64,000 bases of DNA from Herbaspirillum seropedicae (GTDB taxonomy: Bacteria; Pseudomonadota; Gammaproteobacteria; Burkholderiales; Burkholderiaceae_D). Shown here in pieces: positions 38,039 to 46,255 of this stretch. How positions within the stretch are numbered: position 1 is the stretch's first letter; every line of letters starts with the position of its first letter. The DNA lies in assembly GCF_001040945.1 (NCBI RefSeq), contig NZ_CP011930.1, forward strand, positions 3,777,021 through 3,841,020, written 5' to 3'. A program made the translations under genes and the position numbers. The notes beneath the pieces were generated by a model. That model was given only the letters and a program-made list of their open reading frames with translations. It ran no database searches and was not told the origin of the DNA.

Positions 38039-38059
38039 CTTATTCGTATTTCGAATAAG
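38039..38059. promoter_or_regulatory. AT-rich inverted repeat upstream of the SsuB-like operon
   Basis: CTTATTCG (38039–38046)/CGAATAAG (38052–38059) with a five-base spacer, inside an AT-rich stretch (38010–38065). A partial copy, ATCGTATGCTTATTCG, overlaps it. No T run follows on either side, so an operator is more likely than a terminator. It lies about 160 bases upstream of the ATPase gene start. Confidence 0.5.
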
Positions 38060-38085
38060 AAAGCAGCCGAAATTGCATAAGGCCG

Positions 38086-38967
38086 TCAGGCTCTCGTCAG
38101 TTTCCATTCCGACAACAAGCTCTGCACGTCCGGATAGCGCAGGCGCACGCCCAGCTCTTCCTTGATGCGGCGATTTTGCAGCCGGCGCGACTCCGACATG
38201 AACGACAGCATCATAGGCGAGACGCTGCGTTCCAGTTCGGCACGCGGCAGCCGGGGCGGGCGCGCCAGGCCGGCGGCATCGGCCACGGCGTCGAAGTAGT
38301 CACCCATCTTCAGTTCGGTATCGTCCACCGCGTGGTAGAGGCGATTGGGCGCGCCCAGGCGCAGGGCGGCCAGACTGACGCGGGCCAGGTCATCGGCGTG
38401 GATGTGGTTGGTATGGACGTCTTCCTGCGCCAGCAGTGCGGGCAGGCCCTTGTGCAGGCGCTCCAGCGGCAGGCGGTCGGCGGCATAGATGCCCGGCACG
38501 CGCAGGATGGAAAGCTTGCCGTGACGCCGCCGCGCCCAGGCCCGCAGCACCGTTTCGGCATCGACCCGACGCACGGCGCGGGTGTTCTGCGGATTGACCC
38601 GACGCGTCTCGTCGAAGCTTGCGCCAGCGCAATCTCCGTAGACACCGGTGGTGCTGATATAAACCAGGCGCGCGCCCTCGGGTAAAATGGCGGCCAAATT
38701 GCGGGTACGGCGGTCGATGCGGCCCTCGGACTGCGGCGGCGCCAGGTGCACGATGGTCGGCGCCAAGCGCGCCAGGCGACCCAGGGTATGGGGCGCATCG
38801 AGGTCAGCCACGATGGGGACGGCCCCAGCGGCGCGCAGTTCGGCGCAGCGCTCGGGGTTGCTGGTCACGGCCAGCACGCGGTAGCGCGGCAGCAACAGCG
38901 GCAGCAGCCGCAGGCCGACATCGCCGCAGCCCAGGATCAGTACGCGGGGCAGGCCCAGTTTTTTCAC
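38086..38967 (-). CDS. NAD-dependent epimerase/dehydratase-family SDR (YeeZ-like)
   Basis: 293 residues from a GTG at 38967. N-terminal Rossmann motif VLILGCGDVGLRLLP, then TIVHLAPPQ, the Ser/Thr–Tyr region YISTTGVYGDCAG, LRVPGIYAADRLPL and HIHADDLARVSLAAL. The tyrosine is not followed by the usual Lys at +4, so classical catalysis is uncertain; YeeZ-like members share this. The GTG start is chosen because the frame upstream runs through the divergent reductase gene. Divergent from 39004 with a 36-base gap. Confidence 0.85.
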   Translation of the reverse strand: MKKLGLPRVLILGCGDVGLRLLPLLLPRYRVLAVTSNPERCAELRAAGAVPIVADLDAPHTLGRLARLAPTIVHLAPPQSEGRIDRRTRNLAAILPEGARLVYISTTGVYGDCAGASFDETRRVNPQNTRAVRRVDAETVLRAWARRRHGKLSILRVPGIYAADRLPLERLHKGLPALLAQEDVHTNHIHADDLARVSLAALRLGAPNRLYHAVDDTELKMGDYFDAVADAAGLARPPRLPRAELERSVSPMMLSFMSESRRLQNRRIKEELGVRLRYPDVQSLLSEWKLTRA

Positions 38968-39003
38968 GGTATTCAATCCAAATTTATCCAGAAGCAGAAT
39001 TGT

Positions 39004-40053
39004 ATGAGTTTCCAAGTCACAGTCCAGCCTAGCGGTCGCCAATTCACCTGCGACGCCGACGAATCCATCCTCACCGCCGCCATCCGCGCCGGTGTCGGCC
39101 TGCCCTACGGCTGCAAGAACGGCGCCTGCAGCTCCTGCAAGGGCAAGCTGGTGTCCGGCCAGGTCGAGCACGGGCCGCACCAGGAGCGCGCCCTGTCGGC
39201 GCACGAGCAGCAATTGGGGATGGCCCTGTTCTGCGTGGCCAAGCCACAGAGCGATGTCACCATCGAAGCGCGCGAGGTGGCCGGCGCGGGCGATATCCCG
39301 GTGCGCAAGCTGCCGGTGCGCGTGGCCAAGCTGGACAAGGTGGCCGACGACGTCATCGTCCTCTCGCTGCAACTGCCGGCCAATGACCGCCTGCAATACA
39401 AGGCCGGCCAGTACGTGGAATTCCTGCTGCGCGACGGCAAGCGCCGCAGCTACAGCATGGCCACCGCCCCGCACAAGGATGAGCACATGAGCCTGCACAT
39501 CCGCCACCTGCCGGGCGGGCTGTTCACCGACCAGGTCTTCACCACCCTGAAGGAACGCGACATCCTGCGCATCGAAGGCCCGCTGGGCACTTTCTTCCTG
39601 CGCGAGGATTCGGACAAGCCCATCATCCTCCTGGCCTCCGGCACCGGCTTTGCGCCCATCAAGGCCATCGTCGAGCAGCTCGAACACGCCGGTTCCAAGC
39701 GTCCGGTCACGCTGTACTGGGGTGGCCGCCGCCCGCAGGACCTGTACATGGACGCGCTGTGCCAGCAGTGGGAGCAGACGCTGCCCAACTTCAAGTACGT
39801 GCCGGTGGTCTCCAACGCCCAGGCCGAAGACAACTGGAGCGGCCGCACCGGCTTCGTCCACCGCGCCGTGATGGAAGACTTCCCCGACCTGTCGGGCCAC
39901 CAGGTCTATGCCTGTGGCGCACCCATCGTGGTGGAATCGGCACAGCGCGACTTCAGCGCCCAGTGCGGCCTGCCGCAAGACGAGTTCTATGCCGACTCCT
40001 TCACCTCCGAAGCCGACCTGGCCAAGCCGGTGGCCGACAGCCCGGCCGCCTGA
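39004..40053 (+). CDS. Ferredoxin-type 2Fe-2S flavin/NAD(P)H reductase (AscD/CDP-6-deoxy-glucoseen reductase-like)
   Basis: 349 residues in three modules. A plant-type 2Fe-2S domain (1–95) has ligands in YGCKNGACSSCKGKL and LFCVAKP. The FAD domain (~100–200) has RSYSMATAPHK, and the NAD domain (~205–335) has LLASGTGFAPIKAIVEQLE and YACGAPIVVESAQRDF. Proteins of this layout serve as electron donors to oxygenases or as CDP-6-deoxy-3,4-glucoseen reductases; this copy has no oxygenase neighbour, so the partner is unknown. The ATG at 39004 begins the ferredoxin domain; upstream open frame is not conserved. Confidence 0.92.
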   Translation: MSFQVTVQPSGRQFTCDADESILTAAIRAGVGLPYGCKNGACSSCKGKLVSGQVEHGPHQERALSAHEQQLGMALFCVAKPQSDVTIEAREVAGAGDIPVRKLPVRVAKLDKVADDVIVLSLQLPANDRLQYKAGQYVEFLLRDGKRRSYSMATAPHKDEHMSLHIRHLPGGLFTDQVFTTLKERDILRIEGPLGTFFLREDSDKPIILLASGTGFAPIKAIVEQLEHAGSKRPVTLYWGGRRPQDLYMDALCQQWEQTLPNFKYVPVVSNAQAEDNWSGRTGFVHRAVMEDFPDLSGHQVYACGAPIVVESAQRDFSAQCGLPQDEFYADSFTSEADLAKPVADSPAA

Positions 40054-40210
40054 GCCTCGGGCGCGGGCCGCGCTGGTGTCATGCCAGCGTCACGCGCCTC
40101 TGCCAAGATGCCGCGCAAGCCTGATGCGGCGCGGCAGGGACGGATGCGATGCAAATGCAACGGCAGCCCGCCGGATGTGGCTGCCAGCGGCGCCGGTGGG
40201 AAATTTCTTT

Positions 40211-40239
40211 TTGACGCTCTGCGCAAAACGTCCTAATAT
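40211..40239 (+). promoter_or_regulatory. Near-consensus sigma-70 promoter
   Basis: TTGACG (40211–40216), 17-base spacer, TAATAT (40234–40239): five of six matches in the -35 and four to five in the -10, at ideal spacing. The predicted start is about 40246. It is among the best-looking promoters in the window and drives only a ~117-base unit before a terminator. Confidence 0.75.
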
Positions 40240-40245
40240 TGACCG

Positions 40246-40362
40246 CATGATCGCCAACGCCACATTTTTACGACGCCGCAGCCAACCTGAGAAAGGTTTG
40301 CTGCTGCGCGCGTGAAGTGAAACGAATCGCGAAGCCACAGGCAAACCCTGTGGCTTTTTTTT
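40246..40362 (+). ncRNA. Candidate structured small RNA or leader transcript
   Basis: From the predicted start at ~40246 to the T run of the terminator, 117 bases. The 5' part folds into a long hairpin (40274–40308; arms CGC-GCAGC-AACCT against their complements with two C·T mismatches, five-base loop). A single-stranded linker follows, then the terminator hairpin. GGTTTGC (40295–40301) is complementary to GCAAACC in the terminator loop (40341–40347). A 22-codon frame starting at 40247 (MIANATFLRRRSQPEKGLLL..., stop ending 40315) begins right at the predicted start and lacks a ribosome site. It may be a leaderless peptide or chance. It precedes an aminotransferase gene, so leader control is an alternative. 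Confidence 0.55.
40333..40362 (+). terminator. Terminator of the small transcript
   Basis: A 9-bp perfect stem (AGCCACAGG at 40333–40341, complement at 40347–40355) with a five-base loop, followed by eight T. It lies 110 bases before the aminotransferase start, so transcripts entering from upstream would end here. Confidence 0.92.
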
Positions 40363-40472
40363 ATTCGCCATTTTGGGTCTGTCGTGCGCCTGCCGCCTAG
40401 CGCTTAGTGCTCATGTGTCAGCAACGGTCTGCACCACCCTCCCAACCACCCTATTCTTGCAGGAGCCTATCG

Positions 40473-41675
40473 ATGCAATACAGCCAGTCCGACGCCAACA
40501 AGCTGATGTACGTCACCAACCGCCCCGAGCTGGTCTTTACCGAAGGCCATGGCATGTGGCTGACCGACCATAACGGCAAGCGCTATCTCGACTACCTGCA
40601 AGGCTGGGCGGTCAACACCCTGGGCCATGCCCCGCAGTGCATCGCCGACGCTCTGGCCGCGCAGAGCAAGAAGCTGATCAACCCCTCGCCGGCCTTCTAC
40701 AATGAGCCTTCCATCGAGCTGGCCAAGCTGCTGACGGCCAACTCGGTGTTCGACCGCGTCTTCTTCGCCAACAGCGGCGGCGAAGCCAACGAAGGCGCCA
40801 TCAAGCTGGCCCGCAAGTGGGGCAAGAAGAACCCGGCAGCCGACGGTTCGGCGCGCTTCGAGATCATCACCTTCAAGCACAGCTTCCACGGCCGCACCCT
40901 GGCCACCATGTCGGCCAGCGGCAAGGATGGCTGGGACACCATGTTCGCCCCGCAGGTGCCGGGCTTCCCCAAGGCCGTGCTCAATGACCTGGAGAGCGTC
41001 AAGGCGCTCATCGGCGAGCACACCGTGGCCGTGATGCTGGAGCCGGTGCAGGGCGAAGGCGGCGTCATCCCCGCCTCCAAGGAATTCATGCAGGGCCTGC
41101 GCAGCCTGACCAAGGAAAAGAACCTGCTCTTGATCGTCGATGAAGTGCAAAGCGGCATGGGCCGTACCGGCCAGCTGTTCGCCTACCAGCACTCCGGCAT
41201 CGAACCGGACATCATGACCCTGGCCAAGGGCATCGGTGGCGGCGTACCGCTGGCCGCGCTGCTGGCGCGTGAGGAAATCGCCTGCTTCGAAGCCGGCGAA
41301 CAAGGCGGCACCTACAACGGCAACCCGCTGATGACCGCCGTGGGCGTGGCCGTGATCAAGGAACTGTTGAAGCCCGGCTTCATGGAATCGGTGCGCGAGC
41401 GCGGCCAGTACCTGCGCCAGCGTTCGCTGGAAATCTCCGAGAAGTACGGCTTTGAAGGCGAGCGTGGCGAAGGCCTGCTGCGCGCCCTGCAACTGGGCCG
41501 CGACATCGGCCCGCAGATCGTCGAGGCCGCCCGCAACCTGGAACCGGTGGGCCTGCTGCTGAACTCGCCGCGTCCCAACCTGCTGCGCTTCATGCCGGCC
41601 CTGAACGTGACCAAGGAAGAAATCGACCAGATGTTCTCCATGCTGGAAGAAGTCCTGGCCAAGATCGGGAAGTAA
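40473..41675 (+). CDS. Class-III PLP aminotransferase, acetylornithine/ornithine type
   Basis: 400 residues, fold type I class III. Features: [20 protein letters not shown], the PLP-binding aspartate in [15 protein letters not shown], the Schiff-base lysine in [17 protein letters not shown], and [14 protein letters not shown]. It resembles ArgD/AstC-like acetylornithine or N-succinyl-ornithine transaminases; distinguishing arginine synthesis from arginine degradation is not possible here. The ATG at 40473 has an AGGAG ribosome site; frame open upstream to 40407 is not conserved. It is followed after 3 bases by the NlpC/P60 gene. Confidence 0.93.
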   Translation: MQYSQSDANKLMYVTNRPELVFTEGHGMWLTDHNGKRYLDYLQGWAVNTLGHAPQCIADALAAQSKKLINPSPAFYNEPSIELAKLLTANSVFDRVFFANSGGEANEGAIKLARKWGKKNPAADGSARFEIITFKHSFHGRTLATMSASGKDGWDTMFAPQVPGFPKAVLNDLESVKALIGEHTVAVMLEPVQGEGGVIPASKEFMQGLRSLTKEKNLLLIVDEVQSGMGRTGQLFAYQHSGIEPDIMTLAKGIGGGVPLAALLAREEIACFEAGEQGGTYNGNPLMTAVGVAVIKELLKPGFMESVRERGQYLRQRSLEISEKYGFEGERGEGLLRALQLGRDIGPQIVEAARNLEPVGLLLNSPRPNLLRFMPALNVTKEEIDQMFSMLEEVLAKIGK

Positions 41676-41678
41676 GCG

Positions 41679-42248
41679 ATGACGGGGCGTGTGCGGATTG
41701 CTTCGATGCGGATGGCGGTTGCGCCATCCTGCCTGTCCCCCCTCGCGGCGCGTTGCACGGCAGTCTGTGCGGCGCTGGTGCTGGCCGCTTGCAGCACCAC
41801 ACCGACCGCGCCCCCCATCGAACGGCTGCCCGGCGCCCCGCAATCGCAGGCGCCGGCGCTGCCGGCCACCGAGAATGGCAACGAGGTGGCGCTCTACGCC
41901 CTCTCCCTGATCGACACCGGCTACCGCTTCGGCGGCAAGAACCCCTCCGCCGGCCTGGATTGCAGCGGCATGGTCAGCTACATCTTCGGCCAGGCCGCCA
42001 ACTACCGCATCAGCGGCAGCGCCGCCGACATCGCCCGCCAGGGCCGCCAGATCGATCCTTCGCAGTTGCGCGCAGGCGACCTGGTGTTCTTCAACACCAT
42101 GAACCGTCCCTTCTCGCACGTGGGCATCTACCTCGGCGATGGCCGCTTCGTGCATGCGCCCTCCACCAATGGCAAGGTGCATATCACGCGCATGGACAAT
42201 CCCTATTTCTCGCGCCGCTTTGAAATGGCGCGCACTTACTTCAACTGA
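41679..42248 (+). CDS. NlpC/P60-family lipoprotein endopeptidase
   Basis: 189 residues. N-terminal signal peptide with lipobox VLAAC, then a short Pro-rich linker and the NlpC/P60 domain with catalytic Cys in GLDCSGMVSYI, His in FSHVGIYLGDG and the third residue in FVHAPSTNGKV. Such enzymes cleave murein peptides between D-Glu and diaminopimelate, here from an outer-membrane anchor. GGGAAG precedes the ATG at 41679. Its 3' end overlaps the convergent GntR gene by 13 bases. Coupling to the aminotransferase gene is by proximity only; no functional link is evident. Confidence 0.9.
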   Translation: MTGRVRIASMRMAVAPSCLSPLAARCTAVCAALVLAACSTTPTAPPIERLPGAPQSQAPALPATENGNEVALYALSLIDTGYRFGGKNPSAGLDCSGMVSYIFGQAANYRISGSAADIARQGRQIDPSQLRAGDLVFFNTMNRPFSHVGIYLGDGRFVHAPSTNGKVHITRMDNPYFSRRFEMARTYFN

Positions 42249-43006
42249 GTGTCGCTCTTGCGGACCGCGCGTTTGCGCGGCCGCTCCTGCTGCTGCACCC
42301 GGTCACCATACTCGCGGATCAAATTGGCGCTGTAGCGCGTAAAGGCAATATCCATGTGCCGGCGCATGGCCGCGCGCGCCTGTTCGGGATTGCGCTGGCG
42401 TAGCGCTTCCATCACCAGTGCATGCTCGTCGATGGCCTCCTGCCACACGCGGGTGCCGTCGAAATGGCTGTGCAGGCGCTTGAACAACGGTCCCAGGCGG
42501 GCATCGAAGAGCTGTGTCACCAGCCCCACCAGCACGCTGTTGCCGGTGGCTTCGGCCAGGCGGATATGGAACAGCCGGTCGGCCTCGAGCGGATCGATGC
42601 CGGCCTGGGCGTTGGAGATCATCAGCGCATAGGCTTCCTCCACCGCCGCGATCTGCTGCTTGCTGCCATGCTGGGCGGCGGCATAGGCGACCTCCCCTTC
42701 GATCATCTCGCGCGCCCGGATCAGCTCCAGCGGGCCTTCCTCGCTGGAGAGATCGATGCGCCGCTCGCGCTGCACCGGCGGGCAGACATAGATGCCCGAG
42801 CCCATCCTGACCTCGATATGCCCCTCCACCTCCAGGGCGATGAGCGCCTCGCGCAGCGAGGGCCGGCTCACGCCCAGCTGCAGGGCCAGATCGCGCTCCG
42901 AAGGCAGGCGCGAACCCACGGCGAATTCGCCTTCCACGATCAGCTTGCGCAACTGGTCGCTGATCTGCCGGTACAGCCGCTGCGGTTCGATCGCTTCGAT
43001 GGGCAT
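42236..43006 (-). CDS. FadR-subfamily GntR regulator of the tct–ldh operon
   Basis: 256 residues. Winged helix (~5–75) with GSRLPSERDLALQLGVSRPSLREALIAL and RMGSGIYV. The FCD domain has the metal/effector residues in RAREMIEGEVAYAAAQ, EADRLFHIRLAEAT, DEHALVMEAL and MRRHMDIAF. It ends in a basic tail. Last gene of the tctC–tctB–tctA–ldh–gntR operon, 8 bases after ldh. A perfect FCD-type operator (TGGTCTGACCA) lies upstream of tctC, so it probably regulates its own operon in response to the transported acid. Confidence 0.94.
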   Translation of the reverse strand: MPIEAIEPQRLYRQISDQLRKLIVEGEFAVGSRLPSERDLALQLGVSRPSLREALIALEVEGHIEVRMGSGIYVCPPVQRERRIDLSSEEGPLELIRAREMIEGEVAYAAAQHGSKQQIAAVEEAYALMISNAQAGIDPLEADRLFHIRLAEATGNSVLVGLVTQLFDARLGPLFKRLHSHFDGTRVWQEAIDEHALVMEALRQRNPEQARAAMRRHMDIAFTRYSANLIREYGDRVQQQERPRKRAVRKSDTQLK

Positions 43007-43014
43007 GATGGCCT

Positions 43015-44088
43015 TCAGTTCAGGGTGGCAGGGAACTCCAGATCATAGGCCGCGCCGGCCTCGCGCAGCATGGGCGCAATGGTCGGATGCAGGGTCACGC
43101 CCTGCGCCAGTTGCTCGGCGCGACGCTGCATGCCGCGGTCACCCGGCATGCGCACCTGGCCGACGCCAGGGCGTGGCGGATTGGCGCGGCAGGCCTGGGC
43201 GATATGGTCCATCTGGCGCTTGAAGTCCTGCTCGCCGCCAAAGGCCGACGGGTCATAGAGCGACATGAACACCGTCGCGCCCCAGCCCGCCGCCGGATCG
43301 GCCCGGCCAAAGCCGGACAGGCCGCCGGTGAGCGCCTCGATCAGCACCGCCAGCCCGAAGCCCTTGTGCCCCGCCGACAGCCCGCCCAACGGCAGGATGG
43401 TGCCCGGCGGCGTGGCCGAGAGCACGGCCGGGTCGCGGCTGGGATGGCCGGCGCCGTCGATGAGCCATTCTTCCTCGAACTGCTTGCCGGCCTTGTGCAG
43501 GCGGTTGCTCATGCCATTGGTGGTGATGGAGGCCGAGATATCGACCAGGAAGGGCGTGCCGGAGGTAGGAATGCCGGCCGCAATGGGATTGGGCGTGAAC
43601 ACCGCCTGAGTGCCCCCGAACGGCGCCACGCTCTGCACCGCCGGATCGGAACTGGCCAGGATCATCATGAAGCCCTCCTGGGTGGCGCGCAGCAGGTAGG
43701 CCGCCAGGCAGGCGATGTGATGGCTGTGGTGGATGGTCAGCGAGGCGGTACCATAGTCGCGCGCCTTGGGGATCAGGGCATCGATGCCCTGGTGCACCAG
43801 CCAGGGACCCGGCAGGCGGCGGCCATCCCAGGCCAGCGCGGCGGCCCGTTCGGAGAGCACTTCGGGCTGGCCGGACTTGGCCATCGCGCCTTTTTCCAGC
43901 TCCTTCACATAGGGGGCCAGCAGCGCCAGGCCGTGGGTATCATGGCCCAGCAGATCGCCATCGACCAGGGTGGCGGCGACGCTGTCGGCCTTGTCGGCTT
44001 CCAACCCGGCCTTCTGCAGCAGGGTGGTCGCGAACTGACGCAGCGCATCAGCGGAAAAACGTTCGGGTGCAGCCATTGCAACAACCAT
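43015..44088 (-). CDS. Ldh-family (malate/L-lactate/ureidoglycolate-type) NAD(P)-dependent dehydrogenase
   Basis: 357 residues, Ldh_2/sulfolactate dehydrogenase superfamily, which is unrelated to classical Rossmann LDHs. Landmarks: LVDGDLLGHDTHGLALLAPYV, the catalytic His in IHHSHHIACLAAYLLRA, and NPIAAGIPTSGTPFLVDIS, SAGHKGFGLAVLIEALTG. The oxidised 2-hydroxy acid is unknown; transporter and regulator neighbours suggest it is the compound imported by TctABC. Start at ATG 44088 (AAGGA upstream). An ATG at 44076 also fits. Confidence 0.93.
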   Translation of the reverse strand: MVVAMAAPERFSADALRQFATTLLQKAGLEADKADSVAATLVDGDLLGHDTHGLALLAPYVKELEKGAMAKSGQPEVLSERAAALAWDGRRLPGPWLVHQGIDALIPKARDYGTASLTIHHSHHIACLAAYLLRATQEGFMMILASSDPAVQSVAPFGGTQAVFTPNPIAAGIPTSGTPFLVDISASITTNGMSNRLHKAGKQFEEEWLIDGAGHPSRDPAVLSATPPGTILPLGGLSAGHKGFGLAVLIEALTGGLSGFGRADPAAGWGATVFMSLYDPSAFGGEQDFKRQMDHIAQACRANPPRPGVGQVRMPGDRGMQRRAEQLAQGVTLHPTIAPMLREAGAAYDLEFPATLN

Positions 44089-44127
44089 CCTTTCCTTGCT
44101 TGTCTTCACGAGAGAAACCGGTTTGCC

Positions 44128-45624
44128 TCACGCCGTGGCCAGGGTCTTCCTGCGCACCAGCTTCAATGCCAGCGGCAGCAGCCACAGCAGCAGCGTGATC
44201 ACGCCCAGCGTGCCGGCAATGGGGCGCTCGAAGAAGGCCAGGAACTGTCCATCCGCCTTGATCATCGAGGTCACGAAATGTTCTTCCAGCATGCCGCCCA
44301 GCACCACGCCCAGCACCGCTGGCGCCACCGGGAAGCCGTTTTCTTCCATCACATAGGCCAAGAGACCAAACACCAGCATGATGCCCACATCGGTCACGCT
44401 GTTGTTGGTGGCGTAGGAGCCGACGATGCAGAAGAGCAGGATCAGGGGCATCAGGATGCCACGCGGAATGGACAGGATACGCTTGGCCATCTTGATGCAC
44501 CAGAAGCCCAGCGGCAGCATCAACAGATTGGCGAGGATGAAGACGATGAAGATGGCATACATCGACACCGGGTTTTCCACGAAGATCATCGGCCCCGGGT
44601 TGAGGTTCTTCATGTAGAGCACGCCGATGACGATGGCCGTGATGGAGTCACCGGGGATGCCAAAGACCAGCGCCGGAATCCAGGCCCCGGCCAGCGCCGA
44701 GTTATTGGCCGCGCCTGATTCGACGATGCCTTCCGGGTGGCCTGTGCCGAATTTTTCCGGCTCTTTGGACAGCTTCTTGCTCATCGCATACGACATCCAG
44801 GCCGCGATGTCCGCCCCCGCGCCGGGCAAGGCGCCCACCAGCGTGCCCAGGACGCTGCCGCGCAATACCGACTTGGGATACTTGATCATCAGGCCCCACA
44901 TGCCCTTGAAGACATTGCCCACCCGACTCTCGGCCACCTTCATGCTGAAGTCGCGCGAGACCGCAAAGCGCAGCACCTCCGACATGGCGAACATGCCCAC
45001 CATCAGCGGCACCAGCGACACCCCGCCCAGCAGGTCCGGTTGGTCGAAGGTGAAGCGCGGCGCCCCGGCCGGATTGCCCATGCCGATGGAGGCGATGAAC
45101 ATGCCGAGGAAGAGTGACACGAAGCCTTTGAGCGGATTGTCGGAGGCAATGAAGATGGCGCAGGTCAGTCCCAGCAAGACCAGCCAGAAATACTCGAAGG
45201 AAGAGAACTTCAGCGCCAGCTCGGCCAGTGCGGGCGCCGCCAGGATCAGAACGAAGGTGCCGAACAGCCCGCCGATGACCGAGAACACCAGGCTGGCGCC
45301 CAGTGCGATCTCGCCCTGCCCTTTCATCGTCATCGCGTAGGCTTCATCGGTATAGGCAGCCGACGAGGGCGTGCCCGGAATGCGCAACAGGCAGCCCGGG
45401 ATATCGCCCGAGAAGATCGCCATGGCCGTGGCCGACACCATCGCGGCAATGGCCGGCACCGGCGGCATGAAGAAGGTCACCGGCACCAGCAAGGCCACCG
45501 CCATGGTGGCCGACAGGCCGGGCACCGCGCCCATGAAGAGCCCGAAGATGGATGACCCGAGGATCACCGCCAGCACGTAGGGATCGAAGACCATCCCGAA
45601 GGCCGCATAGATATTGGCGAACAT
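44128..45624 (-). CDS. tctA: Tripartite tricarboxylate transporter, large membrane subunit
   Basis: 498 residues, about 12 membrane segments, matching TctA: GLFMGAVPGLSATMAVALLVP, SGDIPGCLLRIPGTPSSAAYT, VLGTLVGALPGAGADIAAWMSYAMSK and ALVFGIPGDSITAIVIGVL. The PGTPSS and GIPGD loops are diagnostic. It works with TctB and the periplasmic TctC to import citrate-like or other carboxylic acids by ion symport. AAGGAG precedes the ATG. It is nine bases after tctB and 39 before ldh. Confidence 0.97.
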   Translation of the reverse strand: MFANIYAAFGMVFDPYVLAVILGSSIFGLFMGAVPGLSATMAVALLVPVTFFMPPVPAIAAMVSATAMAIFSGDIPGCLLRIPGTPSSAAYTDEAYAMTMKGQGEIALGASLVFSVIGGLFGTFVLILAAPALAELALKFSSFEYFWLVLLGLTCAIFIASDNPLKGFVSLFLGMFIASIGMGNPAGAPRFTFDQPDLLGGVSLVPLMVGMFAMSEVLRFAVSRDFSMKVAESRVGNVFKGMWGLMIKYPKSVLRGSVLGTLVGALPGAGADIAAWMSYAMSKKLSKEPEKFGTGHPEGIVESGAANNSALAGAWIPALVFGIPGDSITAIVIGVLYMKNLNPGPMIFVENPVSMYAIFIVFILANLLMLPLGFWCIKMAKRILSIPRGILMPLILLFCIVGSYATNNSVTDVGIMLVFGLLAYVMEENGFPVAPAVLGVVLGGMLEEHFVTSMIKADGQFLAFFERPIAGTLGVITLLLWLLPLALKLVRRKTLATA

Positions 45625-45633
45625 GTCGTCTCC

Positions 45634-46164
45634 TTACCAGGCCAGGGGCGTGAGGATGCCCCAGGGCAGCGGCACCTTGAGCAGCTTGTAGAAGATGGTG
45701 TGGATGATCAGGGCGCAGGCCAGGGCCGTCGGCACGGCCGTCAGCAGGCGGGTGCGGAAGGTCACGAACAGCACCAGCAGCAGCACGAAGGCGGTCGGCA
45801 GGAAGCCCAGCGGCTCCGAGACCCAGATGTAGAACAGCAGCGAGGCCGGCACCAGCAGGAAGGCCAGCACCGCATGGCTATTGCCGATCCATTCGGGCAG
45901 CGTGAACCAGTGCGCATCCTGATCCGCTGCGTCGGTGGTGGAAAAGGTGGAGACATGCGCCGAGCGCGCCTTTGTCTTGCGCAAGCCGCGCAGGCCGCGC
46001 AAGACCAGCAGCACGGCGCAGATCAGCAGGCCTACCGCCAGCGCCTGCGGAAAGACGTTGGGGCCGATATCCTGCCCCATCGCAGGCAGGCGGGAAGAAG
46101 CAATCCAGAGCACGACCGCAAACAGCGCGACCACCAGCCCGGACAAGGCATCATTGATTTTCAT
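45634..46164 (-). CDS. tctB: Tripartite tricarboxylate transporter, small membrane subunit
   Basis: 176 residues with four hydrophobic segments (about 7–22, 42–60, 95–115, 120–165) fitting TctB: LVVALFAVVLWIASSRLP near the N-terminus and a hydrophobic C-terminal half (FLLVPASLLFYIWVSEPLGF). The ATG at 46164 is chosen; the frame is open upstream to 46344 but that would overlap tctC. A stem-loop separates it from tctC. Confidence 0.92.
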   Translation of the reverse strand: MKINDALSGLVVALFAVVLWIASSRLPAMGQDIGPNVFPQALAVGLLICAVLLVLRGLRGLRKTKARSAHVSTFSTTDAADQDAHWFTLPEWIGNSHAVLAFLLVPASLLFYIWVSEPLGFLPTAFVLLLVLFVTFRTRLLTAVPTALACALIIHTIFYKLLKVPLPWGILTPLAW

Positions 46165-46210
46165 GGCAGCGATCCTGAATCCTGAAAAAGAGACGACAGC
46201 AGACAGCACA

Positions 46211-46244
46211 CGTGCGCCACGCCGCAGATGCAGCGGGGCGCACG
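46211..46244 (-). repeat. Intercistronic stem-loop between tctC and tctB
   Basis: CGTGCGCC (46211–46218) and GGCGCACG (46237–46244) form an 8-bp perfect outer stem, with a weaker inner stem. There is no T run, so it is better seen as an mRNA-stabilising structure after the highly needed binding-protein gene. Confidence 0.55.
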
Positions 46245-46255
46245 CGTTCAGGACA

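Noticed and set aside
40363-40472. Classical arginine attenuator for the aminotransferase gene
   Set aside because: A leader peptide-like frame and terminator exist, but no convincing antiterminator pairing that would dissolve the terminator stem was found; kept only as a speculative alternative to a small RNA.
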